A DNA stretch of 64,000 nt. It comes from Pontixanthobacter rizhaonensis (GTDB taxonomy: Bacteria; Pseudomonadota; Alphaproteobacteria; Sphingomonadales; Sphingomonadaceae). Both the position numbers and the translations under genes were made by a program. Under the pieces are notes generated by a model that did not search any database, was not told the origin of the DNA, and worked only from the letters and a program-made list of their open reading frames with translations. This document shows positions 48,421 through 57,285 of this stretch, piece by piece. The stretch lies in contig NZ_JABCRE010000003.1 in NCBI RefSeq assembly GCF_012972675.1, positions 248,001-312,000 of the forward strand, read 5' to 3'. How positions within the stretch are numbered: position 1 is the first letter of the stretch; each line of letters starts with the position of its first letter.

Positions 48421-48474
48421 GCCGCGACCCTGATAGTCATTCCATAGCTCTATAATTGTCAGAGACGGTCCTCT

Positions 48475-48816
48475 CTATACGTTTTCCAGCTTCTGCGAAG
48501 TAACGGTCTCCGCCAATGCAGAAGGTTCAAGATCCGTGGGCACGCCGGGTTTATCAGCATACACTTTGGCAACTTTGCTGAGTTCATCATGAACACGCAA
48601 CAGATTTGTCGACATTGACATCGCTTGTTGTTCCGCTTGAGCCAGCCGCAATATGGCACGCTGGCCGGTATCGACCTCCACATCGGGATTCTGTCGGGCT
48701 TGAAGCATCGCCTGCTTTAATTTTGCGCAGGCCAGCATCGTCTCATCCGACAGCGCTTCGGCTTCCCGGACCAATTTTTTAATCTGAAGCGCATCGGAAT
48801 ATATTGCACTATCCAT
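48475..48816 (-). CDS. Conserved hypothetical helical protein, 113 aa
   Basis: 113 residues, soluble and helical (DALQIKKLVREAEALSDETMLACAKLKQAMLQARQNP, GQRAILRLAQAEQQAMSMSTNLLRVHDEL). ATG at 48816 has GGAG nine bases upstream. Between the HTH membrane regulator gene and the membrane protein gene, all on the minus strand with short gaps, so probably one operon. No family recognised beyond its sphingomonad occurrence. Confidence 0.75.
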   Translation of the reverse strand: MDSAIYSDALQIKKLVREAEALSDETMLACAKLKQAMLQARQNPDVEVDTGQRAILRLAQAEQQAMSMSTNLLRVHDELSKVAKVYADKPGVPTDLEPSALAETVTSQKLENV

Positions 48817-48858
48817 AACCGTTTCTCCGTTGGGCGGTTGGCCCACGGTTTTGTCCGC

Positions 48859-49431
48859 CTATGGGCCTTGATTTTCGGTACGCAATGACGCTTTGCCGTC
48901 CAAAACCTCGCTGACGGTAACTGCCGCTGCCACTACCAATATGACAGCCGCGACAATCCCAAATGCGATGCCGATCATCGCTGCGAAACGTCTTAGAACG
49001 GCGTGATCGCCATCTAACATATGTGGGACGACCACCGGCTCCCGGGACTTTGTCCAAGGCGCATCGATGAGGACGTGATGCGCATCAGAAAAAGCAATCT
49101 TGCCAGGGTCGACCCGGGATCCCTGATCCGGGAAAATCGGCTCGTCCGGCAGCTGAGTATTTCTATATAGAGAATTACTATAGGGGTCTTCTGGCCCCAC
49201 TTCCTTCACGCAAGCTTCTGATTTATAGCTAGAAAATGACCGGTACCGCTCGACCAATTCATTCATGCTTTCGCACTCAAATTTGTCTTTGAGAGTACGA
49301 ATATGCTGATTGATACGCGCTTCAGACAGGCCTAAATCGCCTGCGATCACTTTAATCGGCACGCGCCTATCGATCCGTTCCAGCACATCGCGCTGGCGGT
49401 CAGTCAGCTTTGGTATCGCCGGAGCGTTCAT
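48859..49431 (-). CDS. Membrane-anchored LuxR-type HTH regulator
   Basis: 190 residues. The LuxR/GerE helix-turn-helix is at the very N-terminus (LTDRQRDVLERIDRRVPIKVIAGDLGLSEARINQHIRTLKDKF, about 9-52), followed by a variable linker and one membrane helix near residues 150-172 (FAAMIGIAFGIVAAVILVVAAAV). DNA-binding domain cytoplasmic, C-terminus outside. No receiver or sensing domain. First gene of a four-gene unit, and likely its regulator (inference). Confidence 0.85.
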   Translation of the reverse strand: MNAPAIPKLTDRQRDVLERIDRRVPIKVIAGDLGLSEARINQHIRTLKDKFECESMNELVERYRSFSSYKSEACVKEVGPEDPYSNSLYRNTQLPDEPIFPDQGSRVDPGKIAFSDAHHVLIDAPWTKSREPVVVPHMLDGDHAVLRRFAAMIGIAFGIVAAVILVVAAAVTVSEVLDGKASLRTENQGP

Positions 49432-49530
49432 GGCCGATTTCGGTCTTTCATCCGTGACAGGGTAAAATATTGCATCATGAGAATCAACGACGGGCGCCTA
49501 TTTCGTTCCAAGCCGGATCAGATAGTGTCC

Positions 49531-50718
49531 CTAATTCACACCAAGTGAGGTCAGATACCGCTTAACATTCCGGGCAGCTTGTCTCAGCCTTTGCTCATTT
49601 TCGACCATCGCAATACGCACAAACCCTTCGCCTTCTTCGCCATATCCCACGCCCGGGGCGACCGCGACTTCGGCTTCGGTCAGTAATTGCTTGGAAAATT
49701 CGAGGCTGCCCATCTCTTTCAAGGCAGGCGGCAACGGCGCCCAAGCGAACATTGATGCCGGCGGCGGGGGGATATCCCAACCGGCACGGCCGAACGCTTC
49801 CACCATCACATCACGGCGTTTTTGATACAATTCGCGGTTACTCGCGACAATGTCCTGCGGGCCGTTCAGCGCCGCGCAGGCAGCCGCTTGAATTGGCGTA
49901 AAGGCACCATAATCGAGATAGGATTTCACCCTCGTCAGCGCAGCAATGAGCGCCTTATTGCCTACCGCGAAGCCCATCCGCCAACCGGCCATCGAATACG
50001 TCTTGGACATTGAGGTGAATTCAACCGCCACATCCTTGGCACCGGGCGCCTGCATAATGGATGGGGTTGGATTGCCGTCAAAATACAGCTCCGAATAGGC
50101 AAGGTCAGACAGTACCCACACCTCATTCTTCTTAGCCCAGGCCACCAACCGCTCATAGAACGCCAGATCAACCACCTCGGCGGTCGGATTGGAGGGATAG
50201 TTGACTACCAATACGCTCGGACGCGGTACGGTGAACGCCATCGCATTATCGAGTGCCCGCCAATATTCCTCGTCAGGTGTTGTTGGTACGGCGCGAATGG
50301 TTGCCCCTGCGATAATGAACCCGAAGGTGTGGATCGGATATGACGGGTTGGGTGCCAAAATTACATCGCCCGGCGCAGTGATCGCATTGGCCAGACTGCC
50401 AAGACCTTCCTTCGACCCCATGGTGACCACTATTTCGGATTCTGGATCAAGGTCAACGCCGAACCGTTGCGCGTAATAATTCGCCTTCGCTTTGCGCAAG
50501 CCGGGAATACCGCGTGACTGGGAATATCCATGCGCGGTTGGCTTCTGCGCCACTTCGCATAGCTTATCGATCACGTGCTGGGGCGGCGGTTGATCGGGAT
50601 TGCCCATACCAAGATCGATGATATCGCGCCCTTCTTGCCGCGCGGTCGCCCGCATCGCATTGACTTCTGCGATAACGTAGGGCGGCAAACGCTTCATGCG
50701 GTAAAAGTCGGTATTCAT
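49531..50718 (-). CDS. Class I/II aminotransferase (AlaC / LL-DAP aminotransferase-like)
   Basis: 395 residues, fold-type I PLP enzyme. DLGMGNPDQPPPQHV, YSQSRGIPGLRKA, LVVNYPSNPTAE, and the PLP lysine in TSMSKTYSMAGWRMGF. The closest families are the alanine-forming transaminase AlaC and LL-diaminopimelate aminotransferase. With dapD (succinylase route) elsewhere in the window, an alanine role is more likely. ATG at 50718 is used; the frame is open to 50817. Confidence 0.9.
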   Translation of the reverse strand: MNTDFYRMKRLPPYVIAEVNAMRATARQEGRDIIDLGMGNPDQPPPQHVIDKLCEVAQKPTAHGYSQSRGIPGLRKAKANYYAQRFGVDLDPESEIVVTMGSKEGLGSLANAITAPGDVILAPNPSYPIHTFGFIIAGATIRAVPTTPDEEYWRALDNAMAFTVPRPSVLVVNYPSNPTAEVVDLAFYERLVAWAKKNEVWVLSDLAYSELYFDGNPTPSIMQAPGAKDVAVEFTSMSKTYSMAGWRMGFAVGNKALIAALTRVKSYLDYGAFTPIQAAACAALNGPQDIVASNRELYQKRRDVMVEAFGRAGWDIPPPPASMFAWAPLPPALKEMGSLEFSKQLLTEAEVAVAPGVGYGEEGEGFVRIAMVENEQRLRQAARNVKRYLTSLGVN

Positions 50719-50889
50719 AGTTCGATCGGTTCCAAAACAAGCTGAATTCGCATTCAGAAACGTGCAAATGCGCGTTTCAAGGTTGAGCCCTATCCTAGCT
50801 GCGCTACAATCGCTCAATCAGCAATCCTTTAATGCGGAAAATACCGGCTTTTCCGGGATAATCGGCTGGCAAAACAGAATGGGACAATC

Positions 50890-52785
50890 ATGGATCAAGA
50901 CGATACCCCAGCTGCGCCTTTTGCTGCGATGATGCAAATGCAGACAAAAATCATGCAGGATATGCTGGGTACGGTATTACCTGCCGGGCAAATGCCGGAT
51001 GCCCCGATGATGCCCTTCCCGACTGTAGAAATGTCTCCAAGCAGCCTCGAAGACTGGCAAGCCGTCAGTCAAAAACTGCAAATGATGTGGCAAGAATTTC
51101 AGGCTGAGCAGAGCCAATCCGCGGAACCGAAGCTGGCCCTTGTAGACCCGCTGGAATGGCTAGGGGCGATGCAAAACTGGTATCGTCAAATGCCCATTTC
51201 AAAGCCCGACGCTCAAAAACAGCTTTGGGAGGAAAGCCTGGAGTTGTGGCAAACTGTGCTGGGCCGGTACGGAATCGGGCCAGAAGCCTTGAAAGAGCGG
51301 GAAACAGACCTTCCGCGATCTGACCGCAGGTTCAAAGACCGGCGCTGGAGCGATCAGCCTGCATTTGCGCTTATTCATCAAACCTATCTGCTCATTTCCG
51401 AGCGCCTCCATGCCATGGTCGATGAGATTGAGGGTTTGGATGATGCCAAACGTAAGCAGTTGCGTTTCGCCACGAAGGCCATGATCGAAGCCATGAGTCC
51501 GGCCAACTTCCCGACTTTGAACCCGCTCGTGATCGAACGAACTCTCGAGACGAAAGGCGAAAGCCTTGTCTCCGGCATGGAGAACCTGTTCACCGATTTG
51601 AAACGCGGGCAACTCACACACACCGATCCAGACGCGTTTACGCTCGGCGAGAACATTGCAGCCACGCCGGGCAAGGTCGTTCATGAAACGCCGCTCTATC
51701 AAGTAATCCAGTACAGCCCGACGACACCAACCGTATTGGAAACGCCGCTGGTTATTTTTCCGCCTTGGATCAACCGGTTCTACATTCTTGATCTCAACCC
51801 CAAAAACAGCTTCATTCGTTGGGCTGTGGAACAGGGCGTGACCACCTTTGTGGTCAGTTGGAAATCAGCCGATTCCAGTATGTCGGACATTGTCTGGGGC
51901 GACTATATTCGCGCGCAGATAGACGTAATTGATTACATTCGTGAGCGTCTCAAAGTGCCTTCCGTCCACACGATCGGGTATTGCGTCGCCGGTACAACGC
52001 TGGCCGCTGCACTGGCGATACTCCATGCGCGTGACCAACAAGACAAGGTGAAGTCAGCCACGTTTTTTACCGCCCAAGTAGATTTTACCAAGGCGGGCGA
52101 TCTGCTGCACTTTATCGACGACCAGCAATTGGCAGGAATCGAGAAGCTGTGCACCGACGGCTATCTTGACGGCCGATACATGGCTGCCGCGTTCAATCTG
52201 CTGCGCGGAAACAGTCTAATCTGGAATTACTGGGTCGATAATTATCTGATGGGCAATGGGTACCCTGCTTTCGACCTGCTCCACTGGAACGGGGATGTAA
52301 CCAACCTCCCGGCAAAATGGCACCAAGCCTATTTGCGCGATCTGTATCGCGACAACAAACTGATACAGCCCGGCGCGCTAGAGGCGGATGGCGAACCGAT
52401 CGACCTTCGCTTGGTGAAAACCCCGTCTTACGTGCAGGCTGGCAAGGAAGACCATATCGCCCCAGCCGAGAGCGTTTGGGAAATTACCAACCACTTCAAC
52501 GGACCGTTGCGATTTGTCTTAGCCGGATCGGGACATATTGCCGGTGTGGTCAATCCGCCGGAGTCCGGAAAATATCAATATTGGACCAACACGGCCGATC
52601 CGCAGTCTTTGGGCGAGTTCATTGCGGGCGCTACCGAAACCGCTGGAAGCTGGTGGCCTGATTGGATTGAATGGCTCCGATCCCAAGATACCACAGAAAT
52701 ACCGGTTAAAGGGAAACGCAAACCGGGTGGCAAAGGCGATAAAACTATCGAAGATGCCCCAGGCCGGTATGTCATGACTCGATAA
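50890..52785 (+). CDS. phaC: Class I polyhydroxyalkanoate synthase
   Basis: 631 residues. N-terminal PhaC domain (RRFKDRRWSDQPAFALIHQTYLL), FPPWINRFYILDLNPKNSFIRWAVEQG, and the lipase-like box with the catalytic Cys in GYCVAGT; catalytic Asp in AGKEDHIAPAESVW and His in AGSGHIAGVVNPP. The last Gly of the classical GxCxG box is Ala here. Polymerises 3-hydroxyacyl-CoA to storage polyester on granules. The phasin gene follows. Confidence 0.96.
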   Translation: MDQDDTPAAPFAAMMQMQTKIMQDMLGTVLPAGQMPDAPMMPFPTVEMSPSSLEDWQAVSQKLQMMWQEFQAEQSQSAEPKLALVDPLEWLGAMQNWYRQMPISKPDAQKQLWEESLELWQTVLGRYGIGPEALKERETDLPRSDRRFKDRRWSDQPAFALIHQTYLLISERLHAMVDEIEGLDDAKRKQLRFATKAMIEAMSPANFPTLNPLVIERTLETKGESLVSGMENLFTDLKRGQLTHTDPDAFTLGENIAATPGKVVHETPLYQVIQYSPTTPTVLETPLVIFPPWINRFYILDLNPKNSFIRWAVEQGVTTFVVSWKSADSSMSDIVWGDYIRAQIDVIDYIRERLKVPSVHTIGYCVAGTTLAAALAILHARDQQDKVKSATFFTAQVDFTKAGDLLHFIDDQQLAGIEKLCTDGYLDGRYMAAAFNLLRGNSLIWNYWVDNYLMGNGYPAFDLLHWNGDVTNLPAKWHQAYLRDLYRDNKLIQPGALEADGEPIDLRLVKTPSYVQAGKEDHIAPAESVWEITNHFNGPLRFVLAGSGHIAGVVNPPESGKYQYWTNTADPQSLGEFIAGATETAGSWWPDWIEWLRSQDTTEIPVKGKRKPGGKGDKTIEDAPGRYVMTR

Positions 52786-52818
52786 ACCTATAATAATCAG
52801 TGCTTTGCTGAATTATGG

Positions 52819-52875
52819 TGCACTGCACAAAAAACTCTTGACTTCGCAGCTGCAATATCTATTTTGTGCAGTGCA
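52819..52875 (+). promoter_or_regulatory. Paired 14-bp inverted repeats around the phasin promoter
   Basis: TGCACTGCACAAAA (52819-52832) and its exact inverted copy TTTTGTGCAGTGCA (52862-52875) flank TTGACT (52837) and a TATTTT box at 16-base spacing; the second copy overlaps the -10. Each half contains TGCAnTGCA, the kind of TGC-rich site bound by the PHA-responsive repressor PhaR in alphaproteobacteria (family knowledge). Likely PhaR operator; the phaR gene is not in the window. Confidence 0.75.
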
Positions 52876-52921
52876 ACATGAGGAGTGTCAGATGCACTCT
52901 GCGACGTAAGAGGTTATCACC

Positions 52922-53731
52922 ATGGCTACCAATGCTAGCAAGATCGATGCAGCCGCCGAGAAGGCATATGCTGAAGCCGCTGCTAAACAAGCAGATGCCA
53001 AGCCCGCAACTGATGAAGTGAACATCAATGCAGTGGCAAAAGCTGTAGAAGCAGACAAACCTGCTCCAGCCAAAAAAGCGACTGCTGCAAAAACTGCCGC
53101 CAAGAAAGCGCCAGCCAAAAAGACTGCCGTTAAAAAGACTGCCACAAAGCCGGCTGCCAAAAAAGTTGCCGCCAAGAAAACTGCGTCGCCGAAGACCGCC
53201 GCTAAGAAAACCGCCACAAAGAAAGCAGCACCGAAGCGCAAGCCGGCCACTGCTAAATCACCTGTTTCCACAAAGGACACCATCATGACCAAAGCACAAA
53301 CCAAAGCCGCTGACCTGACAGCACAAGCCAAAGAAGGCCTGTCTGACATCCAAACACGCGCGAAGACAGCGTTTGATAAAGGCAGCGAGATCGCGACAGA
53401 CATGGGCGAATTTACCAAGGGTAACGTTGAAGCTGTTGTAGAATCAGGCAAGATCCTTGCTTCTGGTATGCAAGACATGGCCAAAGGCTATATCGCTGAA
53501 GGCAAGACTGCTGTCGAAACAATGACCGCTGACGTTAAAGACGTTGCTGCTGTCAAATCTCCAACAGAGTTCGTCGAGCTGCAAAGCAAGATCGTTAGCC
53601 GTAACTTCGACGCAACGGTTGCGACATTCTCCAAGAACACCGAAACCATGCTCAAGCTCGCAAATGACGCTTTCGCACCGCTGTCTGGCCGCATGAGCCT
53701 GGCCATGGAAAAGGTCCGCAAAGCGGCATAA
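52922..53731 (+). CDS. Phasin with histone H1-like N-terminal tail
   Basis: 269 residues. Residues 1-40 are acidic-helical; about 45-115 is a Lys/Ala/Pro run of AAKK, APAKK and TAVKK repeats like histone H1 or AlgP tails; 120-269 is a phasin_2 domain (AKEGLSDIQTRAKTAFDKGSEIATDMGEFTKGNVEAVVESGKIL, FVELQSKIVSRNFDATV). It should coat PHA granules, while the basic tail could bind nucleoid DNA as PhaF does in Pseudomonas, but with domain order reversed. Controlled by the inverted repeats upstream. Confidence 0.93.
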   Translation: MATNASKIDAAAEKAYAEAAAKQADAKPATDEVNINAVAKAVEADKPAPAKKATAAKTAAKKAPAKKTAVKKTATKPAAKKVAAKKTASPKTAAKKTATKKAAPKRKPATAKSPVSTKDTIMTKAQTKAADLTAQAKEGLSDIQTRAKTAFDKGSEIATDMGEFTKGNVEAVVESGKILASGMQDMAKGYIAEGKTAVETMTADVKDVAAVKSPTEFVELQSKIVSRNFDATVATFSKNTETMLKLANDAFAPLSGRMSLAMEKVRKAA

Positions 53732-53795
53732 GCTTGATCAATTCAATATGATCAGTTTCCGCCGGCCCCCTCTCCATTTTCCGGCGAAACATTGA

Positions 53796-53832
53796 AACGG
53801 GCCGGGTAGCATTGCTACTCGGCCCGTTTTTC
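53796..53832 (+). terminator. Intrinsic terminator after the phasin gene
   Basis: Stem AACGGGCCG-GGTAGC / GCTAC-TCGGCCCGTT with loop ATT, followed by TTTTTC. Confidence 0.93.
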
Positions 53833-53905
53833 TTGCAGCTTTTGCTATTACCAGGGCAATAGCCCCCTTGCGGATTAAGCGCGGAATACGATATTGTCTG
53901 ATGTA

Positions 53906-54292
53906 ATGAAGAGCTTGATCCACATCCCAAACAACCAAACCGCCACCATCCGCGCAGCTGACGACCCATCAGGCGGCAGTGATGAAGGCGATGAGGATGG
54001 ACAGGTCGGGGTCGCGACCAAGGCTAAAGCCAAACCGAAAAAGCCAAGCCAGTATAAAGTATTGCTGCTGAATGACGATTACACACCGATGGAATTCGTC
54101 GTTGCGGTTCTGAAAAACTTCTTCCGGATGGATCTGGAACAGGCCACCCGCGTAATGCTGCACGTCCATCAAAAGGGTGTCGGCGTATGCGGGGTTTTCC
54201 CATACGAAGTTGCTGAAACCAAAGTGAACCAAGTGATGGATTTCGCGCGCGAAAACCAACATCCCTTGCAATGTACGCTGGAAAAGGCCTGA
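53906..54292 (+). CDS. clpS: ATP-dependent Clp protease adaptor
   Basis: 128 residues. [24 protein letters not shown] and [21 protein letters not shown] are the N-degron pocket region of ClpS, and [10 protein letters not shown] the ClpA contact. The unusually long first 45 residues are acidic and flexible. ATG at 53906 rather than TTG 53894. ClpA is not the next gene. Confidence 0.95.
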   Translation: MKSLIHIPNNQTATIRAADDPSGGSDEGDEDGQVGVATKAKAKPKKPSQYKVLLLNDDYTPMEFVVAVLKNFFRMDLEQATRVMLHVHQKGVGVCGVFPYEVAETKVNQVMDFARENQHPLQCTLEKA

Positions 54293-54399
54293 CTTTAGTC
54301 GGTGGATATGCGCAAAGTTTTGCGAGGGGGCATGACCTGATGGGCAATTCAGGCTAACGCTGCGCAAACCATCGATAAAGAGAGCTAATTTTTCTCAGC

Positions 54400-55638
54400 G
54401 TGTTCAACTTTATTCCCGCCATTGACCGATATATTCTTCGGCTCGTGATCGTGCCGATGATTGGCGTGTTCACTCTGGCGGCCTCTCTCCTAATCCTCGA
54501 CAAAATGCTCCGGCTGTTTGACTTTGTCGCGGTTGAAGGCGGCCCCGTCGGGGTTGTGTTCAAGATGCTTGGCGCATTGATTCCGGAATATGCCAGCCTT
54601 GCGATTCCGCTGGGGTTGCTGCTGGGAATTCTGCTGGCATTCCGCAAGCTGGCTACATCCAGTGAGCTTGATGTATTCCGCGCGGTGGGACTGGGTTACG
54701 GGCGATTGCTGCGCGGCCCCTACATCATCACCGTTATCCTTATGGCTGCCAATGTCGCGCTGGTTTTCTACGTCCAGCCAGTCAGCCGGTATTATTACGA
54801 ACAACTGGAATATGAACTGCGTTCCGGCGCGCTGGGTGCGTCCATCAAAGTCGGTGAGTTCACCACGCTGAAGGACAGAATGGCGCTAAGGATTGATGAA
54901 AGCCGCGACGATGGGCGCGAGCTGATCGGCATTTTTGCCCGTGCCCAAAACAGCGAGGGTGAAGTGCTGTCGATTACCGCGAAAGAGGGCAACTTTCTCG
55001 CTACAAAAGACAGCCCCGATACGATCATACTTCGCCTGACCGACGGCACAATTGTCCAACGGACCGGGGCAGAAGGCAGCACACCCCGGGTACTCAGCTT
55101 TACCCGCCATGACTTACCAATCGACTTGCCCAGAGTGGAAGAGTTTCGCGCACGCGGCGATGCTGAGCGGGAATATATCCTGCCCGAACTTGTCCGCATT
55201 GGCTGGTCGGATAATGAAACAGAAGCCAAGCGGGATGCCAGTCAGGCCAGTTTCAATTTCAGGCTGGTCGAAGTGGTGATGATGATCCTGATGCCTCTAT
55301 TGGCGGTCGCGCTTGCTATACCCCCCAAACGATCATCCTCTGCACTGGGGGTATTTGTGTCGATTGTGATGGTTGTCGCTTATCACAAGGTCAACCAATA
55401 TGGGGAAGACATCGCCGCATTGGGCCGGATTGATCCGATCATTGCCCTTTGGGGGCCGTTCTTCATCTTCGCCGCGCTGATAGTATGGATGTATTACCGC
55501 GTGGCATTTGTCCCGGGCGGACAAGCCATCGGAGCGCTTGAAACCGCATTTGGCAAAGCTACAAAACAATTCGGCAAACTGTTCAGCCGCAAAAAGCGCG
55601 GCAACGATACAGCCGCTGCGCTGGCACCAGCAGAATAG
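54400..55638 (+). CDS. lptF: LPS export permease LptF
   Basis: 412 residues, YjgP/YjgQ family: inner membrane permease that with LptB and LptG drives lipopolysaccharide out of the inner membrane. N-terminal helix pair (AIDRYILRLVIVPMIGVFTLAASLLILDKMLRLFDF), a periplasmic beta-jellyroll (about 110-270) and C-terminal helices. Start GTG at 54400. The twelve-base gap to lptG marks an operon. Confidence 0.92.
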   Translation: MFNFIPAIDRYILRLVIVPMIGVFTLAASLLILDKMLRLFDFVAVEGGPVGVVFKMLGALIPEYASLAIPLGLLLGILLAFRKLATSSELDVFRAVGLGYGRLLRGPYIITVILMAANVALVFYVQPVSRYYYEQLEYELRSGALGASIKVGEFTTLKDRMALRIDESRDDGRELIGIFARAQNSEGEVLSITAKEGNFLATKDSPDTIILRLTDGTIVQRTGAEGSTPRVLSFTRHDLPIDLPRVEEFRARGDAEREYILPELVRIGWSDNETEAKRDASQASFNFRLVEVVMMILMPLLAVALAIPPKRSSSALGVFVSIVMVVAYHKVNQYGEDIAALGRIDPIIALWGPFFIFAALIVWMYYRVAFVPGGQAIGALETAFGKATKQFGKLFSRKKRGNDTAAALAPAE

Positions 55639-55649
55639 AGGCGGCTGCG

Positions 55650-56747
55650 ATGCAACTTGATTTTTTCCCGTCGCGATCGCTGACGATCTATCTGGCGAAG
55701 ATGTTCGTGCTCAGGATCATTGCGATGCTGGCCGTGCTTGTGTTGGTACTGATGGCGCTGGATTTGCTCAGCAATACCGGAAAGATCCTGGCCGCGGAGG
55801 GCAATGGGCAAGACGAATTGTGGAAGTATGTCATGCTGCGGCTCCCGCAACTGATATCGCGCTTTCTGCCCTATTCGGTCCTGCTCGCGACATTGATCAC
55901 GTTGGTCACGCTGAACCAGAATAGCGAAGTAATCGCGATGAAAGCTGCGGGCCTATCCGCGCATCAGGTCCTCGCCCCGCTTCTGCTGACCGCTTTGGTT
56001 GTGGCCGGCCTCAGCTTTGCTTTCAATGAACGGTTTGTCACCCGTGCCAACGCCTCGCTCAAAGCGTGGGAGGGGGCACAATACGGCCCCATTCCCGAAG
56101 AAACCGGTGTGCGGACCAATGTCTATATGACTGACGGGGCCAATATTCTGACCGCCGCCACGATTACCGGGACAGGCACTGACATCTCGATGCAGGATGT
56201 CACATGGTATAGCCGCGATCCCAATGGCAAGCTTGCGGAACAGATCAATGCCAACAGCGCCAGCTTTGCAAGTCCAGGATGGCGTTTACAGGGGGTTGAA
56301 CGCTTCAACGTCGCAGCGGCCAATACCTCCGGGGTGGATGAACTCATCGTCGGCGAAGGTTTGACCATTTCCCAAATTGAGCTCGACAGCGTTGATGCCG
56401 ATGCACAGGGGTTCTTCGAACTGTCGCGCTCCATTGATGCTTATGAAGCGGTTGGCCGCCGGACCAGCGAGCTGAGAGCCAAATGGTGGCACAAATTGTC
56501 CGGGCCGCTATCCGCCTTCCTGATGCCATTGCTCGGCGCGGTCGCGGCCTTCGGACTTGCCCGATCCGGACAGCTTTTCGTGCGCGCGATTATCGGCATG
56601 GGATTGGGTTTTGCCTATTTTGTGGTCGATAATGCGGCGCTCGCTATGGGCAGTTTCGGCGGATATCCGCCATTTCTGGCTGCATGGGCTCCGTTCTTTT
56701 TGTTCCTGTTTATCGGTGAGACTGTCCTGATCCGGACGGAAGAATGA
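55650..56747 (+). CDS. lptG: LPS export permease LptG
   Basis: 365 residues, second YjgP/YjgQ permease: SLTIYLAKMFVLRIIAMLAVLVLVLMALDLL, LPYSVLLATLITLVTLNQNSEVIAMKAAGLS, periplasmic domain, and C-terminal helices ending WAPFFLFLFIGETVLIRTEE. Forms the LptF-LptG heterodimer. The stop overlaps the ATG of the GNAT gene. Confidence 0.92.
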   Translation: MQLDFFPSRSLTIYLAKMFVLRIIAMLAVLVLVLMALDLLSNTGKILAAEGNGQDELWKYVMLRLPQLISRFLPYSVLLATLITLVTLNQNSEVIAMKAAGLSAHQVLAPLLLTALVVAGLSFAFNERFVTRANASLKAWEGAQYGPIPEETGVRTNVYMTDGANILTAATITGTGTDISMQDVTWYSRDPNGKLAEQINANSASFASPGWRLQGVERFNVAAANTSGVDELIVGEGLTISQIELDSVDADAQGFFELSRSIDAYEAVGRRTSELRAKWWHKLSGPLSAFLMPLLGAVAAFGLARSGQLFVRAIIGMGLGFAYFVVDNAALAMGSFGGYPPFLAAWAPFFLFLFIGETVLIRTEE

Positions 56748-57268
56748 CGACCGAAGAATGGTCTCTGCGTCTCGCACAGATGGACGATGCAGAGCATCTG
56801 CCCGCCATCGAACGTGCGGCGGGCCAGCTATTTTCAGGCGATCCGGATCTAACAAATATTGACTTCGATGATGTTTGGACCGCTGCCGAGCATCGTCAGT
56901 TCATAAGACGGGGGCACTGCCTGGTGGCGGCTGCCGGCGAGCTGATTGTGGGTTTTCTGACCAGCCAGCCATTCCGCCGCGAATTGCACATATGGGAAAT
57001 GTCGGTTCATCCCGATTTCCAGCAATGCGGCATTGGCGCTGGATTGTTAAGGGCGTGCATCATTGATGCAAATAATAGCGGCTTTTCAGCTATTACCTTA
57101 ACCACGTTTCGTGATGTCCCGTGGAATAGACCGTTTTATCAAAAAATCGGCTTCACCGTGGTGGAGGACATGGCGGCCCACCCTAGATTGGCTGATGAAA
57201 TCAGCGAGGAAGCCAATAACGGCTTACCGCGCGACAGACGCTGCGGCATGATCTACTTTATAGGATAA
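56744..57268 (+). CDS. GNAT family N-acetyltransferase
   Basis: 174 residues. LRLAQMDDAEHLPAIERAAGQLF and the acetyl-CoA loop EMSVHPDFQQCGIGAGLLRACI (Q/RxxGxG/A) are seen, then ITLTTFRDVPWNRPFYQKIGF. Substrate unknown. ATGA overlap with lptG indicates co-transcription. Confidence 0.92.
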   Translation: MTTEEWSLRLAQMDDAEHLPAIERAAGQLFSGDPDLTNIDFDDVWTAAEHRQFIRRGHCLVAAAGELIVGFLTSQPFRRELHIWEMSVHPDFQQCGIGAGLLRACIIDANNSGFSAITLTTFRDVPWNRPFYQKIGFTVVEDMAAHPRLADEISEEANNGLPRDRRCGMIYFIG

Positions 57269-57285
57269 ACCCGATCGGTCGCGAG

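Noticed and set aside
49486-49509. GGAAC and CGTT upstream of the LuxR-type gene on the minus strand
   Set aside because: Spacing is 15 bases, one shorter than in the convincing EcfG promoters; recorded but not called.
53041-53270. AAG/GCC-rich repeats as a possible CRISPR or satellite
   Set aside because: They are in-frame codons for the Lys/Ala/Pro tail of the phasin, irregular in spacing, with no conserved repeat-spacer pattern.
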